A stretch of 64,000 nucleotides of DNA from Carnegiea gigantea (GCA_029747015.1 JAKOGI010002230.1:62001-126000); one strand, 5' to 3'; counted from the first letter of the stretch, positions 22,561 through 35,400 are shown. Notes: a model not told the origin generated them from the sequence alone. Numbers and translations: made by a program.

Positions 22561-23796
22561 TTCCGCTTCTAATTACCTTTAGTGGTTATTGATACCTTTT
22601 CAGTACTATTTTTTTTAGTACGATGAGTTGCAAAAATCGATGTAAGTAGGATTGGAATCAAAGTTTCTAATCACAACTCTAATATATTTTATCAATTAAG
22701 CTAATTAATACCCACATTGCTAATTTTTCTTTTGCTTTTTTTTCTTCTCTTGACTTAATAGATATATAGGATCACGCCTACAATGGTATGAATATGCTAA
22801 TGGAAAATTTTCACTAATGTGAGGAAAAATAATAAATTAATTAAAGCACAGTAAGGAAGAAGAGATAAGGGGCAATGTATTTGACTTGTCCTCCCCTAAA
22901 GTAATTTTTAGGTTCTTCATTTCTCTTCTACAACCATCATTCCCACATGTAGTCCTTAAATTCCTAAAATATATCGACATAGTACGGACTGAAGACATGC
23001 TTACATACTATGTGCATTCAACAATAAAGATGCTAATTACCTGACCCGTCGAGGGAAAGGTGAAAAAATATTCAACTTCCTAGAAGCTGAGTGTCCAATC
23101 CTAAACCGATACAATTTTTCCACCTTTAACACTTAGTCTAGTTGTTAAATAATCGTTAATTTAGGGGTCTTTATGATACCTTCTGCACTTTTTGAAGGGC
23201 CTCACAGATGTAGTGGGCAACCCGTCGAACCTCATCCTCCACCAGTTCTAGGGCCCACTCAATCTCAACACTGGCCTTCTTGACATTTTGTTGTAATGAA
23301 TCACCTTGTTCCTCTTGGTTTGTAGGTCAGCTTTAAGATCATGAAATGTTCTTTCCCTAGGCCTCCTTTGAGTCCTCTTTGGCCTCCTTGTCCTCCTTTA
23401 GCTTATTCATCTTCTTAACCAGCTGCCTTACTATCTCTCTAATGGTAGCCTGCTAACTTTCAGCAAGAGCCAGACCTTCATCTTTGCCTCAAAAGGCTCA
23501 GCGCCAACCATGTCAATCTCCTCCTGGGCCATGGTGTGCTTCTTAGCAGATCTTACTTCTTTATCGAGGGCATGGTTCTTTCTTGGCTGTAGCTCCTCAT
23601 TCGTCTTGCTGATCAACATAAGGCCGCATCTTTGCCAGCTTCTTCCTTCTAGAATAGGATGCATAGCTCCTCCAGCTTATAAGACTATTGTGTAACAGCT
23701 CGACATTTCCAAAGAATTACTTTTATCAACTATAATATAAATTATCTTGTTTAGGTTGAAGTTTAACAGCCAGGCGCGCAACGTCATGTCACCTAA
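22561..23796. other. Unassigned sequence with a possible coiled-coil remnant
   Basis: Mostly AT-rich non-coding sequence. On the minus strand at 23664-23431 there is a short Glu/Lys-rich frame (KTNEELQPRKNHALDKEV, KKHTMAQEEIDMVGAEPF) that could be a coiled-coil relic like the one in the Tat antisense ORF at 1177-1383. The resemblance is compositional only. Confidence 0.3.
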
Positions 23797-24409
23797 GGGC
23801 TTGTTTGTTTCAACATTTAAAATTAATGGTTAATAGCGATTTGGTGGCATTTACCAATGGTTATAAATAGTAGTAGTGTTTATTAGTGTTTACCAGTGTT
23901 TACCAGTGGTTAGGATTAGCCATTAGCAATTAACTGCATTTGGCAATAGCTAGGATAAGTGAGTAGTGATTAATAACATTTAGTAGCATTTTTAGAATTA
24001 TTTAGCAATGTTCAACAGCAACTCACATTGTTTAGCAATGTTTTGCAGTGGTAGGAGCGTTTTACCACCAATTAATCATGCATTTGTAATTCAAACTATA
24101 GAGCAGTAAGAATTGAACAACTTTAATTTATACTGGCATTCATTTCTACATTACTAACAATAACTTAATGGTTTGCATGGTACTCAAATTTAAATGAAAC
24201 TTTACTTTTCATCGATCACCAAATGATATTAGCTAATGCATTCATTGCTTGTTTGTTATAATCATCAAACAATTGTACATTAAAAGTTACTTAAGAAGCA
24301 GTAGACCTATATAAAATTGATACCCCTTTTCTAAGGATCCGGATGAAGTTGTGTAATGGGCAAGTTGAAATAATAATCTGAATCCGACACTCTCTACTCC
24401 TTTGAGGCA

Positions 24410-25444
24410 TCCTAGTTTTCAATATTTTCTATGTTTCCTTTACTATTCCAAAAGTTCTTTCCAGTATCATTTGTGTAACGAAGAGTGTCGATAATTGAAT
24501 TCTTATTTGATCTCATATGGGGGCTTGTGCTTTGTAAATTCTGGTCCATGAGTATGAACATTTAGTTGCTTATAAGGGGCTAAATATCCAATTGTATTTA
24601 GATATCCCAAGTCAACCAAATAATATTTTTCTGCATAATTAAAAATGGTTAAATAGCCATTTTCATAAACTGCACAAATATAGCGTAAAGGCATAGAAAA
24701 GGATTTGATGTTTACTTTCAAGAGGGTGAGGAAACCGAAATTCAGGATAAAGCAAACTATGTCAAAGTGCTTTTAGATCATGCACGCTCCCTTCTGATCC
24801 AGCCTTGATGTAAATGAACATCATATTGAATGGGCACACCATTAACACGTTCCAAGTCTTTTTCCCTTTACAGTACCGAAATGCCTTAGCATATGTGTCG
24901 CCAACAATTGTCTCAATGTGCATCCCATCTAATGCTCCAATGCAATCCTCGCTAAAAGTTGACATATTTTAATTAAATGTACTAGTAATAGGATTAGGCA
25001 CTATGAGTTTGACATATTTATAAAATTTGAAACACATAAATTATATACTTTAAAATACGGCAATTATCTACTCTTGCTACTTTTGCTTAGGTGTTCTGGG
25101 GGGACATTATGAAGACTTCGGTGTGGCCTAATTATATCAACAGATAGTTGAACAAGATCTTCTAACATATTTTTATGGTACTCACATATGCCTGAAATCT
25201 TTTGCTTCCCAGTGGCTTGCTCCCCTTGCAATATCCACAAGCACCTCTCTGCTTATTCAGCTACTTTATGAATTACTCATCTTTTAGTAAGCGTCTCTCG
25301 ATCTTCCCCAATTTCACCACACACTAGCATTCGAGTTTAAGGAATCGTTGGCCTCTTTGACAGCTTATGCTTTAACTTGTGAGGAAGAACTATATAAAGG
25401 CAAATTTCACAGCCATCCATTCTACGTGAGCACATAAAAGACAT
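24410..25444 (-). pseudogene. PIF/Harbinger transposase (DDE_4 nuclease), disrupted
   Basis: From the right on the minus strand: MSFMCSRRMDGCEICLYIV, RCLWILQGEQATGKQKISG and LEDLVQLSVDIIRPHRSLH (about 25444-25110) form the N-terminal helical part. After a ~150 bp AT-rich gap that may be an intron come SEDCIGALDGMHIETIVGDT (first Asp, about 24953) and AGSEGSVHDLKAL (second Asp, about 24770). A frame change leads to EKYYLVDLGYLNTIGYLAPY (about 24630), then a decayed LRYTNDTGKNFWNSKG where the catalytic Glu block is expected (about 24470). Stops and frameshifts indicate loss of function. Confidence 0.78.
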
Positions 25445-25799
25445 TCATGAGTGCATAGCCACAAATAATTCCAACCATTCTAAACAAATGATGAAACCCC
25501 AAGTAAACCTTCTCAAATGAAACAAAACACAATAATGTTAATATATTTGGTTGCTAAATTAACCATCAAATAAAAATATGACTACTAGTCCTCCAAAGAA
25601 CTACAAAAACCAACCATAAGCACATAAAAGACAACCATAAATAAACCAAGCAAACCAAACAAACATACTACTAACCCCTTAATAATGTACTAAACAATCT
25701 AAGGAAAAGGTAATCACCGATGCTCAAATGTAGGCAGAGCAATAAAAGAAGAAAGTGGTGCATTTTTCATAAAGTTCAGTTGCTAAATATTCGAAACCT

Positions 25800-26716
25800 G
25801 CTCCGCCAGTTGAAATGGCTACGAAATACTCCATGTCATTTCGCTTCTGAATAAACTCGATTGTTGATAGATAAATCCATCTCCTTCATTGTAGGCTTCT
25901 CCTATAGCTCGGACTCTTTTGTTGATCTCCTTAATATGGGAGGGTTTTGTTTTTGTTGAACTTCCTCTAGAAGTTTCTTTGCTTTGAGCACCTCTAGGCA
26001 AAGCTTGTTAACATTTAGAGATTCTAGTCCCGTTTTTAAGCTAAAAGTGATGCATTCACTCTTCCACTTCTTCGATGATGTCAGCCTCCTTTTCGGTGGG
26101 GGAGGGATTGCCTTGCCTCTAACATGTATTCTTCAGCATTAACCTCATTATGAGTGCCATTGCTATCTTTGACCCGTTCTTGAGTGCCAATGGTGAAGTC
26201 CCCCAATCTTGGGTCTACAGTACTATCATCACGATCCATTTCAGGTGTAAAACTAAGAGTGCCAGTTACTTGTTTTCCTCTATAACGAACCTCAACTTGT
26301 CTACCTTGCGTATATTCTCATAATGAAGCGTGGAAGAGCAAGGATGACTCTACACATGTCATACATATGGCAAGATAAGTTAGTCAATTTTGCATTTGTA
26401 AACAATATTATCAATTATAAATTCTAATGAACTAGGCTTTTTGAATGCTTTCCATGCTTCATTTGCGATTTCATGAAGCTTCATACACTAATGGATCCCA
26501 ATGCCCATCTCCCTTATAAGTGCTTCATAAGCTTTCAACTTTTTGTTAAGACTATTTGAGTGGTTCTTGAGTTGGGTTTCAGTCCTATCTGGCAGTCAAA
26601 ATATTGAACTCTTTCCTTATGTCCTTCTGGACAAGTATCTTGTTTTTTAATTTCAATTCATACAACAACCCAACAAGCTTGTCAGATTCGGCATCAGTCC
26701 ATTTGGTCTTCCCCAT
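25800..26716 (-). pseudogene. PIF/Harbinger ORF1-like Myb/SANT protein, disrupted
   Basis: The chosen start, ATG 26716, gives MGKTKWTDAESDKLVGLLYE, the beginning of a trihelix Myb/SANT-like domain. It continues through KDIRKEFNI and, after stops, GDGHWDPLVYEAS and NRKXSMESIQKA, which fit the WDP...A...W block of that domain. A weakly open acidic region follows (FTPEMDRDDSTVDPRLGDFT). Such proteins accompany the transposase in PIF/Harbinger and bind element ends. It lies upstream of the transposase on the same strand. Several stops. Confidence 0.7.
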
Positions 26717-28229
26717 TTTTGGTGAAAAAGCTAAGGTCATGAATAACAATAAACCATAAAAAATGCCCAAAAAAGTTCTAAACAATCCAAGGCCCCTATT
26801 TTTGGTGTGCCAATTGACAACTTTATTGCCTTGTTAATAATATTAACACCAATAAAGTAACTACTACTACCACTGCTGCTACTGCTGCTGCTACTGCTAC
26901 TACGACGAATAATAATAATACTTAAGAATCGAATCACTGTCAAAGTCCAAAAAAAGGAACCAAATGAAGTTTTAAAAAAATCACTGCAGATGATTACTAT
27001 CAATCAGCTTCAGTTTCACACCATAACAGAAAAATTTTAAAGACCAAGTCAAGAAAAAATCTATAAGATAGAGAACTTTCATCCAATTCAAACACAATTT
27101 TCTCCATTGTATATCTTGGTGTATACTATTTATGATCAAATGCTAAAATTGAATAGTGAGATTATATCACAATTTTACAATCTTAGTCGTTTATCCAATA
27201 ATTCCAAATGAATTTTATAATTTGCTAATATATAACTATATCTGAGACATCAAACCATAATATACCAATCTAGTACTTTGCAAGAGTTTCTTTACGAGGC
27301 ACTACTTAATCAAATTTACATTTTCTTTATGAGTTTTTATTGATATTTTGTCCTTGTCAAGATGAATTTTAATACTATAAACAAGCGCAAGATGAATTTT
27401 AATACTATAAACAAGCACTAGAATATAGCGACCCTCATTCTAATTTTACAACTTAATCTTAAGAATCCCTGGCTTTTCTCATGAAGATCTTGAGGCTAGC
27501 TCACAAACTTACACCTTATTCTATTAATTAACAAGTCATAAATGAATCGTATTTTGAAGAAACACATCAGTTACAGATTTTCTAGTGGGTCTACAAATAT
27601 GAGTTTCAATATTTTGAAAATATCCATTTGGTGGAGAATTTCCATACAATTCAAACACAATTTTCTCCCTTATACATCCTAATGTACAATATTCATGACG
27701 AAATCCTAAATCAATCCCCTAGGTCCCAAGTAGAACACAGTAAATAAAAAAGAATTAGCATTCAAAGAGTAGATTATTTATCATGGAGAACCAAGGATAG
27801 ACCTTTTGGGGATCTTTACTTGACTAAATTAATTGACATGCAAAGACTAGAACATCAATCTTGGAAAAGGAATATTAAACGGAACCATTAAAAATAAAGA
27901 AAAGCACGGCCCAACAATGCTTATAGAATTAGAAGACAGAGAAAAAAACAGAAGCCCCAAAACATGAAGTGGGGCATGTGAAATATTAAACCACATAGAA
28001 AGCAACCGGCGTAAGAAAAGCAACTATGACAACTACACAACTCACATAGACCTTAATTCTCTAAAATTCAGATTTGGGCACATTATAAATCATGATACCC
28101 ACCTAGGCACTAATAATATAACACCAAACACTCAATCCCTCATATTCACCCTCAATTACAAATAATAGCATGCAATAGTCAGGTTTACGATAATCACTTC
28201 AACAGTCAGGTTCATAATGAATCCATTAT
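26717..28229. other. Harbinger interior, non-coding
   Basis: No gene seen. It contains a trinucleotide microsatellite (about 26865-26925, act/gct then aat), a perfect 26-base match repeated with period 30 bp (27361-27420), and a ~70 bp segment near 27083 repeated in diverged form near 27643 (shared core ttcaaacacaattttctcc). It ends at attat (28225-28229), the SIRE target site. Confidence 0.6.
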
Positions 28230-29806
28230 TGTTGAGTTCGTGAGTATACAACCACAAGAGGGGGGGTGAATTGTGGTGTCTGATTTTCGCGTTGTAAATA
28301 ACAAACACCCTCACAGAGGTTGTTCTCAAATGACAAACACCCTGATAGCTTGTTTGCACGGGGTGTTCTCAAATATTGCAGATGCGAAAATCACCAAGAT
28401 AAATGCGGAAAATAAAGCACACACAATTTTCACGTGGAAAACACCTCTAGCCCAACTGAGGTGTGAAAAACCACGACCTACCTCGTATAGGATTTAACCA
28501 CTTTCACTAACGGGCTTCACACGTGACAAATGTAATACACCTTGTTACAACTTGCAACCACGTAACCTTCTTCCCAAAGACAGGTTACACCACGTCCAAC
28601 CTTCGCAAGATTAGACACGTCCAAGTCCACACGACTAGGACACACTCACTCACTTTTCTGATCCAAGATCAGGGTTACAAACACCTTACAGGGGGTGCTT
28701 CTCACTAAGCAGATGTAAGGTACAATGAAGATCCTATTATGCCAATGGTTTGAAAACTCAAATCAAACACAGCTTGTCACGGTTTTGCTTTTCAGAATGA
28801 AGCTCAAGAATTTTAATGTGAAAACCGAGTTTCCTGATTTTTCCAGATTTTTCAGAAAGCTGTGTTGCTTCTCTTTTTCAGTCTGAGTTTTTTCTATCTG
28901 CTTCTTGGCTTCTCTATGGGAGAGAAAAGCTGCGGTTTTTAAACACAAGGTCCAACGGTCAAAAACCAAAGAATCAGCTAAGTATGGAAAATGATTTGCA
29001 AACAAAATATATTCTCCAACGGCTAATGATGAATTTATCCCAAAATATAAGGGATTTTGTTATCTTAAAAGATAACCCTTATCTTCCCATAGCCGTGAAG
29101 AGGTTTAAAGAGATTTTCAGCTTTTACCAAATCCGAAAATATAGTCATAGGAATCTTTTGATTTGGCAAATCTCCCAAACCTATTTTCGCAAATCTCCAT
29201 AATATTTTCAAGAACTATCCTCTCCAGAAAAATAGCAATTTTGAAATTCAAAGAAAGTATTCTGGAGATCTTGGCCAACCAAAATGAATTTTCAAAAATA
29301 ATCGGGTATGGCCACTGCAGTTCAGAAACACCCTAGGCACCCTGTTTGCAGGGTTGTTCGCAACTGGTGTTCTGAAGTACTTTAGCGCAAATACCGATTC
29401 AAGAGGTGTTTAAAAATGATGTTTTCAATATTGGCATATTAACAAGAGTCTAATTAAATAAAACCTATATACCCAAGACTTCTTGTTTTGAACCAGTCAT
29501 CTTGTCCGAGATTTGTAAAGCTGCTGTGAACACCAAGGCCACCTTGTTTGCTGGGGTTGTTCTTTGCATTGCTAGAGTTCAGGAACACGCTTTACAATCA
29601 ACTGTCGAGATGGTGTTCTTGACTTAATATGGAATCACCAAGTAAAACCTGTCTAGAAGACTTGTTCTCACATGTAGCAAACCAGTTAATACAATAAAGA
29701 TCACAAACACCAGTTAGGCCTGTTTGGAGATCGTGTTCGGAGCAACATTACTTGGACAAATTTTTACACTTGGATTTGTTATCATCAAAACTAAATATAA
29801 TCAACA
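28230..29806 (-). repeat. SIRE-like 3' LTR
   Basis: On the minus strand it starts tgttgattatatttag and ends cacgaactcaaca. It is about 99 percent identical to 37524-39101. Short ORFs in both LTRs, for example at 28984-29202, are duplicated because the LTR is, and are not evidence of genes. Confidence 0.95.
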
Positions 29807-30121
29807 AATTCCCCCTTTTTGATGATGACAAACCAAGTGACCATATTGACAAAATTTAAACGCGCTTAACAACGTTTAATGCTGATAGGGATCCTCTAGG
29901 TGCTAGGTCATATCTGGGATCCTCTAGGTGCTAGGTCATATCTGTCCATATGATCTTATTCCCCCTTTTGGCATCATTAAAAAGTATAAGCAACAGGAGT
30001 AATGCAAGAAAAGCAATATAGAGCATAAGGTGCAAGTAGCATTAATAAAGGGATATTGCATTAAAAACATTACAGTGCCAAAAAACTGAGATGAGAGGAA
30101 ACAAGAGAACAGCCTAGAGAA
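29807..30121 (-). other. SIRE-like 3' untranslated region with polypurine tract
   Basis: Next to the LTR the minus strand reads aaaaagggggaatt, the polypurine tract for plus-strand priming. A second tract-like run (ccccctttt on the plus strand, 29961-29969) lies inside. A perfect 28 bp tandem duplication occupies 29888-29915 and 29916-29943. No ORF is seen between the extra ORF and the LTR. Confidence 0.85.
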
Positions 30122-31991
30122 TCAGGGAGCAGGGGGTGGTTTCGTTTGCAGAGGAGGGATGCTAGGGGCAAGAGTGGAGAGAAGTGCAAGCAAATCTTCA
30201 TGACGTTTGGCCGAGAGAGCTCGTTCCTCAGCAAGAGCAGCCTTGACAGCTGAGAGCTCATCCTTGAGGCGAGCATTGTCCTCAAGAACAGCCTCAACCT
30301 TGACGGAAGGTTGCCCAGAAACAGGTGGTCGAGGTGGTTGACGACCCTGTTTGGAGACTGACCCTTCGCCAACCTCATAGCCACACCCTAGCAGAGTGTC
30401 AATCCCAATCTCATCAATGATTTGGGCCGCCACTCTTCGTGTGAGCACTATCCCAAAGTGCTCAAGCACCCTTGTCAACAGAAACCCATAGCCAAGATCA
30501 TGTGCCCGGGTGGTGTTCGCAATTCGCTCTATGTGGCGAATCATGATTGCAGGGAGGTTTACTGGTTCCTCCCGATCCAGTAGGTCCACCAGACATTGAT
30601 CGAAGGCATCTGCTGAGTTTCGCCCTTGACCTCGCGGTATTATGTTCTTGATGGTGAACATAAACAGTAGTTGGTGCAGGGAGGTCATTTCACCCTTCTT
30701 AACCGAGAGGGGTGTTCTCAGGCCCTGTTTTTGACTAAGGCGTTTGGACACCTCTAAGAGCCTGGCTGTTTCCAGGGCAGTTTTGTCTTCCCTCACATAC
30801 ACAGCAAATCCACGAGAATGGATGCCCAGAATGTCACCAAGGGTGGCTGCATCAAAGGAGAAATGGCACTCATTGACAGCACTTGTCACCACCCCATTTG
30901 TGACAGAGCAGTTGGCATAGAACTCAGCCAACTCAGGCACAGAACACCCTTGCTGGGTGTTTGCAAACAACTCAAGCCAGCCTTGGGCTCGAAGCTTGTT
31001 CAAGAACACCCCCAGACCCTGTTCCTCGAAAAAGCTTACATTCACTACCTTCCCCCTGACGACATTGCGCTTCAGCAACTGCGCATGTTTGTCAGACATA
31101 GGAGAGGGAGTGAACTGCTTTGGGCGTTTAAGGACAGGAACAGAGGTGGTAGTTTCTGGTAGGGGGGCTGTTCTGGGCTTTCGCTTGAGGGGTGTTTTGG
31201 CAGGAGAGGGCTTCACAGCAGGTTTATTGGTTGGTTTTGGAGGAGATTGTTCTTCAGAGGACTCGGAAAAACACCGGTGTCCCCTGTTTGAAGGTGGTAT
31301 TCTCAGAGTCAGAACTCGAGAACCCTTCAGAAGAAGAAGAAATCTCCTCGATGATAGGAGCAGAGGGTTTGGAGGGACGATGAGAGGATTGAAACGCTAG
31401 CCTTGCAGATTTTCGAGAGGGCTTAGAGGATTGAGGAGAAGAGGGAGTTTGAGAGGGTTGAGACCTTGGTTGTGGCCTTGTTCTTGGCGTTCTGCTACGC
31501 CTAGCCACGATTTTCACCCTCTTCCTTTTCTCTCCAGTTTGAAAGTCTGGAGTGGAGATTTCAGCCTCAGGGAGAGAATTCTTCTCTAGACTCTCCTCTG
31601 ACGACTCATTCGACTTCCCTTGGAAGTCGACATGCAGATCCTCCACAAACACACCTTCGACAGAGGCAGCCCCTGTTTCTGTCGCGGTGTCAGAGAACAA
31701 CCCAGAAGAACAGGGCTCAAAATTAAACCCTTCAGGGGTTTCCAAGAATTGTTCTTGAGACCCCGACTTTGTTCCCTCTGACTCAACTAAAATGGGACAA
31801 GCAATTGCCCCTACGAGGAACACCAATTCCCTTCCACATTCAAAGGGAATATCATCCATCCCCATTCCCACTGATTTTAGGGACAAGCGATTCAGGAACT
31901 TGAAAGGCTTGTAAAGAATTGGGCGAGGGGGAGCAGGGATTGAGGCTGCAAGAACGAGGGCTTTTGATTGAGAAGAGTTGTTGGAAGCCAT
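30122..31991 (-). pseudogene. Extra ORF after pol (ORF3, 'env-like' position), one frameshift
   Basis: The chosen start ATG 31991 gives MASNNSSQSKALVLAA, and the stop TGA is at 30122, about 620 codons. N-terminal part (31991 to ~31270): acidic then Ser/Pro/Arg-rich low complexity with a basic nuclear-signal-like EKRKRVKIVARRSR. A one-base shift in an A/T run near 31268-31272 moves the frame. C-terminal part: FFEEQGLGVFLNKLRAQGWL, ELAEFYANCSV and FSFDAATLGDILGI match the 'putative plant transposon protein' domain (PF20167-like). A coiled coil (LEDNARLKDELSAVKAALAE) follows, then a Pro-rich end. SIRE elements carry an ORF here called env-like; I see no signal peptide or membrane segment, so envelope function is unsupported. 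Confidence 0.8.
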
Positions 31992-32452
31992 TGTTGCTAG
32001 AAGAGAGAGATTAGGGTTTAAGGTGTTTGCAGGATGTTCGGTTTTTGCTTGAGGGCGAGATGAACGATAGTACTGAGAGCAGGGCATATAAAGAGAGAGA
32101 GAGAGAGAGAGCAGCCGAATCTTTGAGAAGATTTCTTGATTTGCAACGGGTAGGAGCATTAACATCTTGTGCCTTGGGAAGGAAAGAAAACACACCGAGC
32201 AACCAAGGGGCGTACCTGTTCTCTGTATTATGCCTGTTCTTTGCCGTCTGATCTGATTCGACTGAATGGCATTAAGACGGCTCCAGTACATCCCCTTATG
32301 CTGTACTAAGTAGATAACAGACAAAAAAAAATGCATGCAATTCGGGTGTATGCAATCACATCCGTTATTAATAAAATTTGCAAACAGGGGGAGAGAACAG
32401 GGTGTAAAGGTTGATCTTACCAAACCCAGTTCATGTTCTAAAAATAGGTATC
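31992..32452 (-). other. Spacer between SIRE-like pol and ORF3
   Basis: 461 bp with no domain. Contains an (AG)n run (about 32091-32112) close to the ORF3 start. The ORF3 frame stays open upstream of its ATG to about 32423, but that part has no low-complexity or domain character of ORF3. Confidence 0.6.
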
Positions 32453-35400
32453 TCAGGGTGTTCTCACCAACCCTAGTTCCAGTCTATTTCTTTCAAAATG
32501 ATCTCTAGCGAGTGCCTTAGTGAATATATCAGCAATTTGATTTTCCGTTGAGCAAAAATTCATAGAGATTAAACCCTTTTCAACATTATCTCTCAAGAAA
32601 TGATGTCGAATGTCAATATGCTTTGTTCTTTTATGTTGACATGGATTTTTGGCAATGTTAATTGCACTTGTGTTATCACAAAAAATAGGAATGCATCCAA
32701 TGTCAACACAAAAGTCCTTAAGCTGTTGCCTTATCCACAACAGTTGAGCACAACATGAAGCTGCTGCAACATATTCAGCTTCTACTGTGGACATGGCAAC
32801 TGAATGTTGCTTCTTGGTAGCCCAAGATACCAAACAAGGTCCAAGAAAGTGAGCCATACCTGAGGTACTCTTTCTATCAACTAGGAATCCAGCATAGTCA
32901 GCGTCAGCATATCCAACAAAATCAAAATTGCAACCTTTAGGATATCATAAAGCTAAATTGGGTGTATGTTTCAAATACCTTAGTATCCGTTTAACAGCCT
33001 TAAGATGAGTTTCCTTAGGGTTAGACTGAAAACGGGCACATAAACCAACACTAAAAACAATATCAGGTCTACTAGCGGTTAGGTATAAGAGTGACCCAAT
33101 CATACCCCTATAGAGTTTCTCCTCAACTGAGGGACTCCCATCATCCATAACCAACTTGGTTGAAGGAGAAATAGGAGTGTCTATGGGTTTGGCTGACTCC
33201 ATCCCAAAATGCTTAAGTAACTCCTTGATATACTTTTGCTGATGGATCATGGTGCCGTTTGGAGTTTGCTTGATTTGTAAGCCTAAGAAAAAATTAAGCT
33301 CACCCATCATGCTCATCTCAAACTCACTCCTCATCATATTTGAAAATTCATTGCATAAATCATGATGAGTTGCACCAAATATAATATCATCAACATATAT
33401 TTGGACAATCAAAAAATGTTCCCCCTTAGATTTTAGAAACAAGGTATTGTCTACCTTGCCTCTTCTAAAATCATTTTCAAGTAAAAAACTTGACAACCGT
33501 TCATACCAAGCTCTTGGAGCTTGTTTTAAACCATAAAGTGCCTTGTCAAGTTTAAAAACATGATTTGAAAATCACCATTTTCAAAACCAGGGGGTTGTTT
33601 GACATACACCTCTTCTTTAAGGTATCCGTTTAGGAATGCACTTTTAACATCCATTTGATATAGCTTGATTTCCATATGAGCTGCAAAGGCTATTAAGATT
33701 CGAATAGCCTCAATTCTAGCAACTGGTGCAAAGGTTTCTTCATAGTCGATCCCTTCTTCTTGATTGTATCCTTGTACAACCAGCCGTGCCTTGTTCCTAG
33801 TGACTGTTCCTGACTCATCCAGTTTGTTTCGGAACACCCACTTGGTTCCAATGATTGTTCTCTCTGCAGGTTTAGGTACAAGGTGCCATACTTTGTTTCT
33901 CTCAAATTGATGAAGCTCTTCTTGCATAGCCGTGATCCAATCTGCATCTGCAAGAGCTTCATTCACACTTTTTGGCTCAATGTTAGAAAGAAAAGCATAG
34001 AAAGCACAAAAATTCTTTAGTTTAGATCTAGTTTGCACTCCAGTATTAATATCTGACAAGATTTGATCAAGAGGGTGCGAACTATGGTGCTTCCATGGTC
34101 GTGGAGTAAGAGGATCCATAGACCCATGCTCTACTCTAGTCGTAACATAATGCTTACGATCATCTCCCGAGCCTGTTTCTGCACATGTTTGTAAGTCTAT
34201 TCCTGAAGAACACGGTTCCGAACAGGGTTCAGCGGTGTTTTCCCCTGTTTGGTGTTCACCTTGCCTGCTGTTCTGAGGAACACCTTCAGGAGTTGTTTTC
34301 TCCATGGTGTTCTTACCTCGTTTATCTTGGAGCAACACTTCTTTTCGAACAAGACCTAATTCAAGTTCATCTTCCTGTGCATCATTCTCACTCAACACGT
34401 TAGATTCATTAAAAAGCACATGCACACTTTCCTCAACACACAAGGTTCTTTTGTTAAAGACTTTGTATGCCTTGCTGTGAGAAGAATAGCCAAGGAATAT
34501 TGCCTCATCACTCCTAGGGTCAAATTTTCCTAAGGCATCCTTCCCATTATTATGCACAAAACACCTACAACCAAATGTCCTTAGGTGCGTAATATTGGGT
34601 TTTCTGCCCTTGAAAAGTTCATAAGGAGTTTTGCTCAAAATGGGTCTGATCATGCATCTATTTATAATGTAACATGAGGTGTTCAATGCTTCTGCCCAGA
34701 AATACCTAGGAAGACCACTAGCTATAAGCATTGTTCTGGTCATGTCTTCCAGGGTTCGATTTTTGCGCTCAACCACCCCATTTTGTTGGGGTGTTCTTGG
34801 GGCTGAGAAGTTATGATCAACACCATGTTCATTACAATAGTTAATAAAACTTGCATTTTCAAACTCAGTTCCATGATCAGATCTCAAGCTAATTAAAGAG
34901 TGTCCTACTCTCTTTTCAACCTTTTTGAGAAAGGCAATAAAATTCTCAAAGGTTTCATCTTTGGATGCCAAAAACAAGGTCCAAGTAAATCGAGAGTAAT
35001 CATCCACTACAACAAGCACATACTTTTTCCCACCTCTACTGGTTACCCTCATGGGACCACACAAATCAATGTGTAATAATTCTAGAGGTCGAGTAGTGCT
35101 TACACATTTTTTCGATTTAAAAGAAGATCTGACTTGTTTGCCTTTTGCACAAGCTTCACATACCTTGTCATCATTAAATTTGATGGAAGGTAGTCCAATA
35201 ACTAGGTCTTTTAAAACAAGTTTGTTTAACAAGGATAAGCTTGCATGACCTAGTCTCTTGTGCCATAGCATTATATCATCATTTAATGCATTTAAACAAG
35301 TCAGATTATTTTGGGGAAGAGTGGAAATACAAACTTTATAAACATTTTGACATCGCTTCCCCCTCAACACAACATCTCCTGTGTCGTCATTCACAACCAA

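Noticed and set aside
24410..25444. Domesticated HARBI1-like host gene
   Set aside because: Stops and frameshifts, a decayed catalytic Glu block, and location within matched TIRs with TAA duplications point to a dead transposon.
28984..29202. ORF of 72 codons, also found at the end of a longer ORF at 38019-38498
   Set aside because: Both copies are inside SIRE-like LTRs on the strand opposite to transcription; identity reflects LTR identity.
30122..31991. True envelope gene in the SIRE-like element
   Set aside because: No signal peptide, transmembrane segment or fusion-peptide-like stretch is visible; domain content suggests an intracellular protein.
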